From positions 1,378,438 through 1,442,437 of the forward strand of contig NW_022985072.1 of assembly GCF_010015585.1 (NCBI RefSeq): 64,000 nucleotides of DNA, read 5' to 3'. The position numbers and the translations under genes were made by a program. The notes beneath the pieces are model-generated. The model made no database searches, was not told the origin of the DNA, and saw only the letters and a program-made list of their open reading frames with translations. This document shows positions 43,713-55,205 of this stretch, one piece after another. The first letter of the stretch is position 1. Each line of letters opens with the position of its first letter. The DNA comes from Eremomyces bilateralis CBS 781.70 (taxonomy: Eukaryota > Ascomycota > Dothideomycetes > Eremomycetales > Eremomycetaceae).

Positions 43713-44385
43713 TCAACTCCCGCTCGCAGCATTCGTCGCATCGTCCGTATCCACTTCCATCCCTTCAGCATCCTCTTCCTCTTCATCGCTCTCATCCTCG
43801 TCTCCTTTGACAGCAGTATCCAAGCCCAAGCCCTCCTTCAACAGAAGATCCACCACCTCACCCTTGTCATTGAGTTCTGCCTCATATACCGCATCGTGAC
43901 CAGCGGCATTCAACACGGTGGGGTCGGCTTTCCGCTTCAGGAGGATCTCCACGGCGGGAAGATGGCCGTTTAGCGAGGCCCAATGAAGCGCCGTGTTCCC
44001 GGACTTGTTCTTCGTATTGATGTATGAGATCATGGCAGGACTGCTCTGATTTGAAACCTGGCTGTCGCCATTCTGCGGGGCACTGCTGGGCGCATTCGAA
44101 TCGTCGAATGAGGCAAGGACGGCTTGAACTATGTCTAGGAGGATGTTAGTAATCCACACAAATGGAGTAGAGTAAGTCTCTCGTACCAATATGGCCATTC
44201 GCGCACGCATAGTGCAACGCCCCATTTCCAGATTCCTCGTCAACGGCGGCGGTTATGAGTTCGCTCTTGGTGCAAGATTTCTGCCCCGCCAGCTCCGCCA
44301 GGAATTGCTCGAGGTCGGCAGTCTCATTTGCCCTCGAAAAGTATAGGATGTCGTCGATTTCATCCTCGCTAAGTGATGGCACCAT
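43713..44385 (-). CDS. yar1: Ankyrin-repeat protein Yar1 (Rps3 chaperone)
   Basis: Exons 44385-44187 and 44134-43713 with a 52-nt intron encode 206 residues. The sequence parallels yeast Yar1 (200 aa), which binds free Rps3 and helps 40S subunit assembly. Visible are an acidic N-terminal helix; a first ankyrin repeat NGALHYACANGHIDIVQAVL, completed across the splice; a second, NKSGNTALHWASLNGHLPAV; then ADPTVLNAAGHDAVYEAELN; and an acidic tail with a DESDEEEEDAEG run. Two acceptors lie 6 nt apart (ending at 44135 and 44129). The upstream one gives HIDIVQ, which fits the ankyrin consensus, and the downstream one would remove Asp-Ile. ATG at 44385 is preferred to an upstream in-frame TTG. Confidence 0.9.
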
Positions 44386-44737
44386 GGCAGCTGAAGGGGG
44401 AAACCATCGGTTGCTGAACGACTCGTCAAAGTTGTTCAACTTCTTGACGAAATGATGGATGGAGATCGAGAAATTCTAAGTGGGGCAGGGCTTTAACTAT
44501 TTTAGGCTAGTCTTATACATATACGGTACGGTTTATAACGTGAACTTATTACGGAGTATCCGACGAGTTACAACTTCACGATTCCCGTCACTCTCATCAC
44601 TGCTGGATAAGTGTAGATGATAAGATGATGCAGTATTATTGTTACAACTCTCAAAAAGTCTTAGATCATTAGTTTATTCCATTGCAATATCAAAGCATCC
44701 AATCCTATATGACCGCCACTAACCGTGCTACAAGCAA
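44386..44737. other. yar1 promoter and 3' flank of the permease gene
   Basis: A 352-bp AT-rich gap between two genes on the reverse strand. No coding sequence is seen. It must serve as the yar1 promoter and the permease terminator. Confidence 0.5.
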
Positions 44738-46657
44738 TCAAATCGATACTGAACTAGAAGATGCCATCTCTATCCCATCTTCACAAGGTGAGGCAGGCTT
44801 TGTCCGGCGGTGACTTCGTGTATGCCACTCATGCTCGATCAGTTCAGCCTTCTGCACCCACTGACTGTCGATGTCCGGCACAATTATCGGTGTCCTGGTA
44901 ACGTTCAACTCCCTTCCCACCGACCACATGACGACTTTGAGTCCCAAGAACCAAATCAACCCCCACGTCAACGCTGAAATGCCGACCGTTGGAACGATGA
45001 ACCACTTCACGGGAACAGCAACCGAAGCAGACAAAGATTCGGTCAAAGCAGACGGAGACTCAGCCGGGGGCTTGGCGAACGATGCTATAGCAAGGAAGCC
45101 CAAGGTCAAGAAATAGACGACGACGTGAGTAGGCGATAGCCAGGGTATGAAGTTTGCCCTGGATGACCACTGGACGCTCGGTTTGAACTTCAGGTACAGC
45201 AGCCCCCCCGACACGATCAGAGGCGCCAGAACCCTGATGGTATAGCTGTATAGATCGACGAGGACAGCATACGACGTTTCGGGCGGAAGCATTGCGGTGA
45301 CGCCGACCAACAGCACTGACATAGCCCAGTGCAAACCCAAAGCCGCCATTGGGGTCTGCTCAAGGCGCTCATCTTCGCTGTCGGATGCTGGCCTCCTGCT
45401 CCATTTTGCCTTGAACCATGCCCACGGAGTGGTCATGCTCGTTGCAAAGAATAGCGAAAATGGCAGGACGCCTTCCTTGGCAATCTCCTGCTTCACTCGC
45501 GAGGCGGTGAAGGTCATCACAACAATGTTCCCGAAGATCGAGAAAGCCGCTAGGCCGGACATGGCTTGCTTTGCACGGTGGTCGCCGAACATGTGTTGAA
45601 AGAAGAGGGATGCCATGGGTATACTGGGATTTTTCAACTGCACCTCTTTCGGGACAGCCAGAAAGTACGCGATGTTCACAAGCATGAAGAGCGTGGCTCC
45701 GATGCATAGTGCGAGGATCGTCGACTTTGGGAAGATTTTTCTGGGGTGGCGGACTTCGCTAAGGACGTAGAATGGCTGCTGGAACCCAGAGTATGGATAT
45801 AGCACACACATCAACGCATCCACGTAGTGGACGACCGTCCTCTTCGGTCCGCTGAACGATTTGTCCAGATCGAAGTTGTCAGTCGCAGGAGGCTGCCCCC
45901 CAAAGCGCTTCCCCCCAGCCTTAATGAAACCGAAAATGATAATCACCACCAGCAGGAGGACTTTTAGAATCGCGAAGGTATTGTTGACCAAAATTCCGCC
46001 TCGGCGCGAACAGACATGCACTAGCACCGCGGCTGTCAACGCAACGAGTGCAATGCCTATTATCGGACCTCGACTAGGTTTCTCGTGGCCAGCGGCTTCC
46101 ATCACGAACTTCCCGATCGCAATCGAATTACCGGCTAGGCTGCCGACAATAATGTACGGGATGCCATACATGCAAGCGGTCAAGAGCTTGGATCTGTAGA
46201 ATATGAATTGAAGCTGATGACTGGTAAGCCTCGACCGTGGATATCACTCGCTCAGACCTTACATAGTTGAGTTCTCCCCCGCTGCGCGGTACACTCTTCT
46301 GCTCGTTGGTGCCTGGGACATTTCGGAACGGCACCGAAAGTCCCAGTTCAAGCCAAACTAATAAACCGCAGAGGTGTATGAGGGCCCCGAAGGCCCACAG
46401 GAGTAGCGATGCTCCGACGCTGCCAGTTCCAGCGAGGACCTTTCCCGGGAGCATGAAGATTCCCGAACCTATACTCGTTAAGATTGGAATACTACAGGTA
46501 GAGCCCATAACTTACCTATGGTACGGTTCAGAAAGAGGCAGATGATGCTGAAGGGGCCGAGCAACTCGCTGGTGCTGGGGGCGCGATCAACGCGTTGATG
46601 GCCTTCGTCGAGATCCCGGAGCACATCTTCAAACTCTACTTGGTCAAAGGCCGCCAT
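44738..46657 (-). CDS. APC-family amino-acid permease, methionine-permease (MUP)-like
   Basis: Three exons (46657-46516, 46468-46263, 46213-44738) with introns of 47 and 49 nt encode 607 residues. It is a 12-segment APC/LAT permease of the plasma membrane. TM1 carries the substrate-binding GSGIFMLPGKV, whose Gly codon is split by intron 1. TM2 is SVGASLLLWAFGALIHLCGLL, the loop before TM3 has the fungal MUP-type RSGGELNYLQFIFYRSK (intron 2 after NY), TM6 includes VLYPYSGFQQPFYVLSEVRHPRK, and TM8 has IFGNIVVMTFTASRVKQEIAKEG. The N-terminus is acidic (MAAFDQVEFEDVLRDLDEG). Relatives take up methionine or other neutral amino acids; specificity here is inferred. The correct intron 2 acceptor is CATCAG at 46214, not the later CTACAG, which would shift the frame. 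Confidence 0.9.
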
Positions 46658-47225
46658 AATGATTCATTGCTGAGCTCATTCGAGTGAATCCAACATGAAA
46701 GCGAAGACAGCCACCTTTTGTAGCAACGCACCACAGTGCGTCTCCTGATCTGCAGCCTCATCGCTGCGGTGCTTCTACCTTGCCCTTTTTCGCAAGGCTA
46801 GATTCGCCTACCCAGTACGCCATTGTCGCGAAGAGCGATACTTTAGGTAAATTGCGCATCCTCAGCTCCAATGATCTCGGTGAGCACACAAGGCTATCTT
46901 GGCGGACTGGGCCTAGACTTCTTATTTTGTTGCTCATTTACAACTGGGCATCTCGAACCATCGTGACCGCAGTGATGCAGCGCCTCCATGGTCTCAAGCC
47001 ATCGGATTGGTTTAGTGACTGTGGCTGCAGGTTTATTGATTAATTTCTCGGCTGCGATGTCGCGCAAGGTTATTACGTTCTCGTGATGTGACTGGTTTGA
47101 AGCTCTAAGCCACCACAGGTCGAGCTGGGTCGTAGCCTTGCGGATTGCTTCTTGAGGGCTCGAAGATCGGTTCTAAAAGGCGACTTGTCTCGCAATCAAT
47201 CCACTTGGTCGAGCAGCTATGCATC
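46658..47225. other. Divergent promoter region, permease and 739-aa unknown
   Basis: No coding sequence recognised. It separates genes transcribed away from each other, so both promoters should lie within this 568-bp gap. Confidence 0.5.
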
Positions 47226-49560
47226 ATGTCGGTGATTCAAGCAGCTGACATTGTCAAAGGGATCGAGATCTGCATATGGATCCACGAGAATTGCTTTACC
47301 CAGGTAAACCGCGCTGGTTGGTCTCCCTTGCGTCTTCCTCATAGGCCCTAATACTGACGAAGACTGTAGATATAAGATATTTGCAGTTCGGTGCCGATGT
47401 GGCCAAATTGCAACCGACTTTGAAGAGGCTTCTCTCGGCATTCAATCGTTCCCTACTCCATCGGGGCAGCGACTCTCCCGATGACGACCTTCTCAGGCGT
47501 GAAGCAAAGGGGCTGATTGGCGACTTTAACGTCACGCTGAAAGAATGTAAAGAGCTTCTTGAAACCCATAAGGGGATCGTAAGAGATGGTACCGGATTTA
47601 TTGATAATGTCATTTGGGGTGCGTCGACGAAAAAGCGAGTCGACGATCTGCGAGCTCGTTTGCAATCAGACATCCAGCGAATCGAGTTCTTTTTGGAGTC
47701 AGTCAAGCTAGAGCAATACAACTCCCAGGCGGGCGATATTCAAGAGATCCTCACCAACACACGGCAACTTCTCGGACTGTCGACTTATTCCTCGCTGGAG
47801 CCTGTCCCGGAATGGCTTGACGTTCGGTTTCAGAAAGCCCTGGAAGTGAATGCTCCGACATCTTTTTCGGGTATGAAAAACATCCCCCTGGAAGATAGCC
47901 ACGAAGCTTTGTATCGTCATTATCGGGAAAGCGTCAACGACAATTCCCCGAGCGACCAGAGCATGGACCAGTACCTCCACCTTCTGAAAGCCCAGTGGAT
48001 CCTTGAAACGATCAAGCAAAGCGGCCCCTTCAGAGCGCTCCGTCCCGGATCATGCTATATACGGACCGTAACCCGGCTTGAGCAGCTTATATGTGAACAA
48101 TTCGCGTGGCCTGGACTGGTCAAGTTCTCCGACGAGGAACTCCAGAAGCTGAACGACTCGGCATTCCTCATCTGGCCTCCGCAAAAGACCACCGCGCCCA
48201 AGCAATTGACCGAACCGAACGGTCTAGAGGAGAAGGTCTTAGAGATCTCGCTTCCAGAGTCGCCGTGCGTGCGGAAGGAAGATCTCGTCGTCTTCCAGCG
48301 AGGGCCGACGACGTTACGTCTGGCGCGGAACATCACTCCCGTGAACGGCGTACCCCGTCAAGAAAGTGAGAAGCTGAGCACGCATATCGATCGCTTCATC
48401 CCGCTATACGCAGTGCCTCCATCAAAAACAGGAAGTCCGGCACTGACATTCAAAATCTGTGACGGCAAGGGAGGTGGCGGCACACCGTACGAGTTCAAGT
48501 GCGAGAGAGACGTGTTCGCTTTCCAAAAGGCTGTCACCGGGTTCGAGGTTATGTCCGATATGAAACGGGTGGAGTGGTCATTTAACCGGAAAAAGCTGAA
48601 GCTGATGTCCAAGGGTATCGGAAATCTCGGGCGAGTCCAGCTGTGGCGCTGGAATCCGTTGTCCACTGGAAGGTCCCTTCAGATGGGCTCCGCCGGTAGC
48701 CGCGAGAGCGAACAGTCGGCATCGCGGAGCCAGAGCTCGGAGAGTTCGAGGCGCTCCGATTTGACGAATCCGACCATTGCTAAGGTGGTCAGAGGAGAGA
48801 AGGAGTCCCTCTTCGCGGTGACGGAATCAGATCGTGGTGAGACTGTGCTTGCAGTAGCCTCGCAGCCGTCGCCAGTTCTATTCATCTACGCCAAAGAAGA
48901 CGGAGCGTATTCCTTGCTGCATCTCGAGCGTAAGTGCCAGAAAACAGACCCTCGTAGAGGTTTTCCCGACATTCACTAACTTCAAACCCAGTACGTCCAG
49001 GGCTCGGCATCGGGATAACCTCCTGCCAGTGCCGCAAATCCGAAGAGCGGTGCAAACGCACCGTGATCGAAAACATCGATCCCAAGCACCCTCAGACCTT
49101 CACCGTCCGACGTCTTCACGCCCCCCTCGACCTCTGGGACGTCTCCGTCTTCGGCCTCCCGGAGCACCCGGCATCCAAAGATCCGAAGCAGGTCGAGCGC
49201 TTCAAATGTGACTACCTCAACCTCGACTTCGACTCGGTGGCCGAGCGACGGAAATTCAACCAGCATGTCCGAGTGCTGCTCAAGCTCCGTGACGACGCCG
49301 ACGCCGCGTACAACCGCACCGTGCGGCGGGCGATGACTCTCAGCGACAAAGTGAGCAATACGGAGACGTCGAACCGTGCTCCGGCCCCTACGGGCACCCG
49401 GACGACTTCGATCTCGACGGGCGCCGACATTCCGAGTTTGAGCCGAGTGACGACCACGCCTCCTGCAGTCCGACAAGTGTCTGTCACGCCGAATTTCACC
49501 GACTTGATCCAGACTGCGATGGATCTAGAACGTGGATATCCGTCCTTTGAGAACAGATGA
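47226..49560 (+). CDS. 739-aa fungal protein of unknown function with helical N-terminus
   Basis: Three exons (47226-47316, 47370-48929, 48992-49560) with introns of 53 and 62 nt encode 739 residues. Exon 1 joins to give NRADIRYLQFGADVAKLQPT; using the nearer GTAAAC donor instead would not restore the frame cleanly. Residues 1-200 are alpha-helical with heptad-like spacing (LQSDIQRIEFFLESVKLEQY), reminiscent of N-terminal helical modules of fungal NLR-like and ankyrin proteins, though no NACHT, ankyrin or HET domain follows. The middle is mixed alpha/beta, with a Ser/Arg-rich linker (SASRSQSSESSRRSD) near 470. The C-terminal third contains CQCRKSEERCKRTVIENID and a long RRKFNQHVRVLLKLRDDADA helix. 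There is no membrane segment. I cannot assign a function. Confidence 0.8.
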
Positions 49561-51088
49561 ACCCTGCTTTTTCACCGGATGGGGCGACCTGTCAGTGATG
49601 AACGAACACGATATTCCGGAGTATGCGCGATCGAGGCAGCAGCGCGTCCCCATGCTTCGGCGGAGGAATCCTCGACAGACTCTGTGGAGTAGAAAGTGCC
49701 ACGTGCAGTTCAAGTCTAAAGCTCCTGATCCGCGGGAGAGTGGGTTTCCAGCACTATCTGCGTGCACAGGCGTGCCAGGGAAACAGCACGTGGGATGAAG
49801 CTGTGGAACGCGATATGATCAGGTACGGTGTGGGCTAGTCCAATGGCGCCGACTTCAGAGCGATAGGAAGAACATGAACGACATAAAAGTTACATTGTGA
49901 CCAAACTCTAAGCTCTCCTATGTGGTGGGACCGAGTCAAGACAGTCCAATATCCAGACTGCGAATGAAGCACGAGAATCACGATATCAGTCAAATAAGTA
50001 GACGGCGCTACTCGCAAGTCTCTGTATATATCCGAATATATCCGATAGGAAGCGAGATACCATCATATTCAACATGCAAGCACCAGCCACACCCGTGAAT
50101 ACCGCGTCATACAGAGTCGTATATCTGCCCGTCTCCGCGAACTGCATCGACTCTATCCGATACGAGAAAGTGAAGACAGGGGTCTATGCCGCCCCCGGCG
50201 CCCTCGGCATCGCCCTAATGGCATGCACGACGCAACGACACTATTTCCTATTTCTCCCTCGAGACCATGAGCGAGCGGGAGAGACAGGGAGAAAGAGACA
50301 GAGAGGCAGCAAAAGAAAGAGTAAGAGCAAGAGCAAGGAGGATCGCACGCGATAATGGCACCGTTTCCCAGATGTGCGTGTCCGATTTCAAGCAAAATGC
50401 AACCCTGCGAAACCAAACCCGCGGCAGAAGGTCCTGCCAAGAAACGCCGGATGAAGGAGAAAGAAGCACCACACTCGCCGAATCCCGTGGGGCCATGGAT
50501 CTCGACCGATCGCAACGACAGAACAGGAGGGACGGACACAGACGGGTCCACCGATCTCACGACGGCCCCATCCCTCGCACTTCATTCTTCAAACTCCCCC
50601 TCCGCCCCATCCCTCCTCCTCGTCCGAAACCCAGACGAAAGCAGTCCCCGTCCCACCAATCCAGAAGAGACAGGTCGAGTGTACGCGACGAAGGGAGATT
50701 CATCGATGTCAAAATACGCCGTCGCTTCCCCATCCGAATAATCCGTGGACAGTGTGGTTATAAAAAAAAACACACCCGAAAACGCAAATCAAAATTCACG
50801 GTGTTGTGTGTGAGAAATGTGTGTGCGTTAAGTGGGTAATCGCAAATCGGAAAACAATTAAGGCCACGCATGAGTTATGTTATATGGAGGCGTAGGTGAC
50901 GTGGAAATGGCGGTTCGCGATGCGATGATCGTAGATAGATCCTAGGGCGAGCGGTTATTTCCACCTTTTAGAAACCCGCGCGCGTGTAAAATGGACACCG
51001 GCAGTCCAGCGGATGGCAGTCCGCACATATCTACATCTCTGCCGGCGGACGATTGACTTTTATGATACCAGCGAACTCGGCCTTGCGC
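49561..51088. other. Intergenic between the 739-aa gene and nikA
   Basis: Outside the doubtful frame at 50355, I see only short competing frames and purine-rich tracts near 50260-50340 (AGAGA/GAGCAAG runs) that create spurious Arg/Lys/Glu-rich translations. The right end is the 3' flank of nikA. Confidence 0.45.
50355..50741 (+). CDS. Doubtful 128-codon ORF, Ser/Pro/Asp-rich
   Basis: ATG at 50355 opens 128 codons whose translation is hydrophilic and resembles a disordered fungal protein (AEGPAKKRRMKEKEAPHS, then TDRNDRTGGTDTDGS, ending SSMSKYAVASPSE). There is no domain, splice site or family match, and frames on the other strand are also open here. It may be a real small gene or coincidence. 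Confidence 0.25.
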   Translation: MAPFPRCACPISSKMQPCETKPAAEGPAKKRRMKEKEAPHSPNPVGPWISTDRNDRTGGTDTDGSTDLTTAPSLALHSSNSPSAPSLLLVRNPDESSPRPTNPEETGRVYATKGDSSMSKYAVASPSE

Positions 51089-54000
51089 TCAGCTGCTGCA
51101 CGAGCGCGAGAGCGGCTGCTCCGCCGAGTCCGTCGAGTCGGGAGCCAGCAGCGCCGGGCTCCCCTGCGAGGGCTTGGTGTCGGTGCGCACGCGGGCCTCG
51201 AGCTGCGGGCGCTTGGACGAGCCGTTGGTGGAGGACTCGTCGGAGGTGAGGGCGGTGGGGTTGGGGGAGGGAATGTTGGAGATGCGGGGATCGGCGTTGC
51301 TTTGCTCGAGGAGGGGACCGCCGAGGGTAGCGCATTTGAGGATCGTTTGGGTGAGTTGGTCTTCTTTGAGGGGCTTGGAGAGGTATTCCTGGAACGGTAA
51401 GTTATGGGGAGTTAGAAGAGGGGGGCTGGGGTGCACCTACGTCCATGCCTGCGGTGATGCATTTCTCACGATCACCGACCATGGCGTGGGCGGTGAGGGC
51501 GATGATGGGAGAGCGGGTCAAGCCGTTATCGCGCTCGAAATCTCTGATTTTGGCCGTGGCCTCGAAGCCACCCTGAACAATCGTTAGCATCAATCTTACT
51601 ATCTACTCCCGTAGATTACTTACCATGACGGGCATCTGCACGTCCATGAGCACGACATCGTAGCGGTGCTTCTTGATGTACTCCAGCGCCTCCGCTCCGT
51701 TGTTCGCCACCGTCACCGTGTGATGGTATTTGTCCAGGATGCGGACCGCCAGCATCTGATTGACCCCGTTGTCCTCCGCGAGCAGCACGCTGAACGATTT
51801 CGAATGATCTCGGACCGACGGCGCCGCGCGGCCTTCCAACGCGGGGATGAGCGCGTTGCCCAGATCGATCGCCTCGCACGGCGTGGTCATGTAGCTCGCG
51901 ATGCCGTCCTCGAGGGCCGACTTGAACGTGATGGAGATGATGGGCGTGACCATGACGAAGGGGATGTATTTGAACTTCTCGAAGTCGCGCAGCTTGCGCG
52001 CGGTGTGGTTGCAATCGACCAGCACGCAGTCGAAGGCGCGGCCCTTGGTGCCGGGCACCTCCCAGCTGATGCTCTTGTCGTCGCGGACGACGTACGGGAC
52101 GAGCTGCAGCTTTTTGAGGTGCGCGACGATCAGGTCCGTGCAGCCGGTGTGGCCTTTGTCGATAAAGAGAACGGGGTGCCCGAGGTACGGCGCCAGCTTC
52201 GGGAACACCAATGTGAGGTCGGGCGACGCGAGTCGCACCTTGCAAGTGAAGTTGAAGGTACTGCCTTTGCCGTACTCGGACTCGACCCACATGCGGCCGC
52301 CCATGAGGTTGACCAGCTTTCGCGAGATGGACAATCCCAGCCCGGTGCCGCCGAACTTCCGCGTCGTCGAGCCGTCCGCCTGCTGGAAGGTGTCGAAGAT
52401 CAGGTTGAGCTTGTCTTTGTGGATGCCGATGCCGGTGTCTTGCACCGTGAACTCGATCATCCGCTCGCCCGTCCCGACGTTCGGCCCGGCGACGTCTGCT
52501 GACGCTAGGCTGATCACCACCTTCACCTGGCCGTCCTCGGTGAACTTGATCGCATTGCCAACCAAATTCAGGATGATCTGGCGCAGCCGGAAATAGTCAC
52601 CGATGACAAAATCGGGGACGGTGTTGTCGACTTGATACGCCAGATTGATGGACCGCTCGTTCGCGCGGGTGGTTAACGACTTCAACGCGTTGAACACCGT
52701 GCTCCGCAGCGAGAATTCGATTTCCTCCATCGTCATTCGGTTGGCTTCGATCTTGGAGATATCCAGGATGTCGTCGATAATGGTCAGTAACTGATTCGCT
52801 AGATTGTGGACGATGGTCAGCATCTCGCGTTGGTAATTCGTCAAGTCCGTGTCGAGCGCCAACTGGGTCATCCCGATGATGCCGTTCATGGGGGTTCGAA
52901 TCTCGTGGCTCATGTTCGCTAAAAACTCCGACTTCGTCTTGTTCGCCAACTCGGCGTTCTCCCTAGCCGCCGTGTTCCGCTCGATGCTATCCCGCAACTT
53001 GCCCACCATCTGGTTGATCTTCCGCTTCAGCTCGTCCATCTCGCCGGATGCCTCGATGCTGATCTGCGTGAACTTGCCCTCCGTCGCGGCGTTGGTGATG
53101 TCGCCGAACGCGCGCACCTGCGACGTCAAGTTCTGCGCCATGGTGTTGACGTCGAGGGTGATCTCCTTCCAGCGGCCCGCGATATCCCGCGTCTCGGCCT
53201 GTCCGCCCATCTTCCCGTCGACGCCGACCTCGCGCGCGACGCGCTTGACGCTCAGCGACCAGTTGTCCAGCCGCGTCACCATGTCGTTGATGGTGTCTTT
53301 CAGAAGAAGGATCTCGCCTTGCGCGGGCACTTCCACGCGGCGGCTCATGTCTCCGCGCGCGATGGCCTGCGTGACGTCGGAAATACTGCGCACCTGGGTA
53401 GTCAGGTTGCGAGCCATCGTGTTGACGTTGTCGGTGAGGTCTTTCCATTTGCCTTCGACATTTTCCACCACGGCCTGGCCGCCCAGGAGTCCTTCGGTTC
53501 CGACTTCGCGCGCGACCTTGCTCACCTCGAATGCGAAGGCATTCAAGCGGTCCACCATGGTGTTGATCGTATCCTTGAGCACCAGTATTTCTCCTTGCAC
53601 CTCAGCGGTGACCTTCTGGGTCAGGTCGCCTCGCGCGACAGCGGTCGTGACTTCGGCGATTTCTCGCACCTGGGTGGTAAGATTCATGGCCATGCCATTA
53701 ACGCTCTCCGTGAGATGTTTCCAGGTTCCTTCGACCCCATGCACCGTCGCCTGGCCACCGAGCCGTCCCTCCGTACCGACTTCTCGCGCAATCTTCGTGA
53801 CTTCCTGCGCAAACTGCTGCAGTTGATCCACCATAGAGTTGATTGTGGTTTTAAGCTGCAAGATCTCGCCCTTGCAGTCCGCTTGGACTTTTCTCGTCAA
53901 GTTCCCTTTCGCCACGGCCGTCGTCACCTCGGCGATGTCTCGCACTTGGGTGGTCAAATTGTTCGCCATGGCGTTCACGCTCACCGTTAGGTCGTTCCAC

Positions 54001-55205
54001 ATGCCTTGCACGCCTTCGATTTGGGCCTGTCCGCCGAGGACTCCCTCTGTTCCGACATCACGGGCGACTTTGGTGACTTCCGTTGCGAAGGACCGCAATT
54101 GGTCCACCATGACGTTAATGGTCTGCTGCAGTTCAAGTATTTCTCCACGGGCGGGTCGTTCGATCTTGCGACTGAGGTCACCGTGGGCGACGGACGAGGT
54201 AACGGTGGCGATCTCACGCACTTGGTCGGTCAGGTTCTGGGCCATCAAGTTGACTGTATGTAATTAGCGCAATGCGAAGGACCATTGTTTTCAAGACTCA
54301 CCATTCTCGGTCAGTTCTGCCCAGATCCCGCGAACGCCGGGGACTTGCGCCTGGCCACCCAATACGCCATCGGTACCGACTTCTTTCGCCAAACGTGTGA
54401 CTTCCTGGGCGAATTGCAACAATTGATCCACCATGCTGTTGATGGTGCGCTTGAACGATGTGATTTCCGGATCCATCTCTTTGGCATAAACAATAACTTT
54501 TTTGCTCAAATCGCCATTGGCGACGGCGGTGACGATGGTTCCGATCTCCCGTAGCGATTTCTGGAACGCGAAGTTGGCCTGCTGGTGCTTCTGCAGCTCC
54601 CGCTTCATGGTTCCGATGTCCTCGATACCATGCTTCAGCGTGACCTCCTGGTCGGTTTTCTGCTGCAATATCTGCGCCGACAGGTGCTCGATCTGCTCGC
54701 GTTGGATCTTGATCTGGTCCGCCTGCTTGTCCACATGATGCCGGATATACCCCAGTTCCTGCTCGCCGACGGGCCCGACACGATCGGCGCTGATCCCTCC
54801 CTCCTTCGATGACAGCCAGTTGTTCACCCACGCGGCACGCTGGTCTTTCGATGCGGCGGGGCTCGGGCGGGCCGGTGCCAGCTCACCGTTCCGCCCGATC
54901 TCCGACGTGGGGGCGGCGGTATCATTGTGGAACGGGGATGGAAGGCCGGGTTCGCCGGGTGTGATGGGGAACGACTTGTCGTGAGCGACGGCCTTCGCTT
55001 CCAGGAGATTCACGCGGGCGGCCAACGCAGCGAGTTCGTGCTCGATGGCTCTCTTCTCGTCTGTGTCGGGGCCAGGCAGATGGATATTGGCGGCGCCGCC
55101 ATTACCGACCGGAGCGCCAAAGGACGCGGCGCTGGCCGGGTCATACTGTTTGGCGAGGTTGGAAAGGAAGTGGAGCAGAGCCTGTGATGCCTCGAGATGA
55201 GGCAT
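51089..55205 (-). CDS. nikA: Group III hybrid histidine kinase (NikA/Nik1/OS-1) with six HAMP repeats
   Basis: Four exons (55205-54302, 54253-51624, 51572-51441, 51388-51089) with introns of 48, 51 and 52 nt encode 1321 residues. This cytosolic sensor feeds the HOG osmotic-stress phosphorelay and is the site of action of phenylpyrrole and dicarboximide fungicides. Six HAMP repeats of about 90 residues run from roughly 215 to 720, each with an xxGDLS-type turn and GTEGxLGGQA linker. The phospho-His is His751 in [15 protein letters not shown]. The ATPase has the N box [22 protein letters not shown], and [14 protein letters not shown]. The receiver begins VLLAEDN and its phospho-Asp is Asp1172 in [11 protein letters not shown]; introns 2 and 3 fall inside the receiver. 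The Ser/Pro-rich tail is typical. The gene looks intact. Confidence 0.97.

Noticed and set aside
51666-54263. Long plus-strand frames opposite nikA
   Set aside because: Antisense shadows of the periodic HAMP repeats; they mirror the repeat structure and carry no independent motif.
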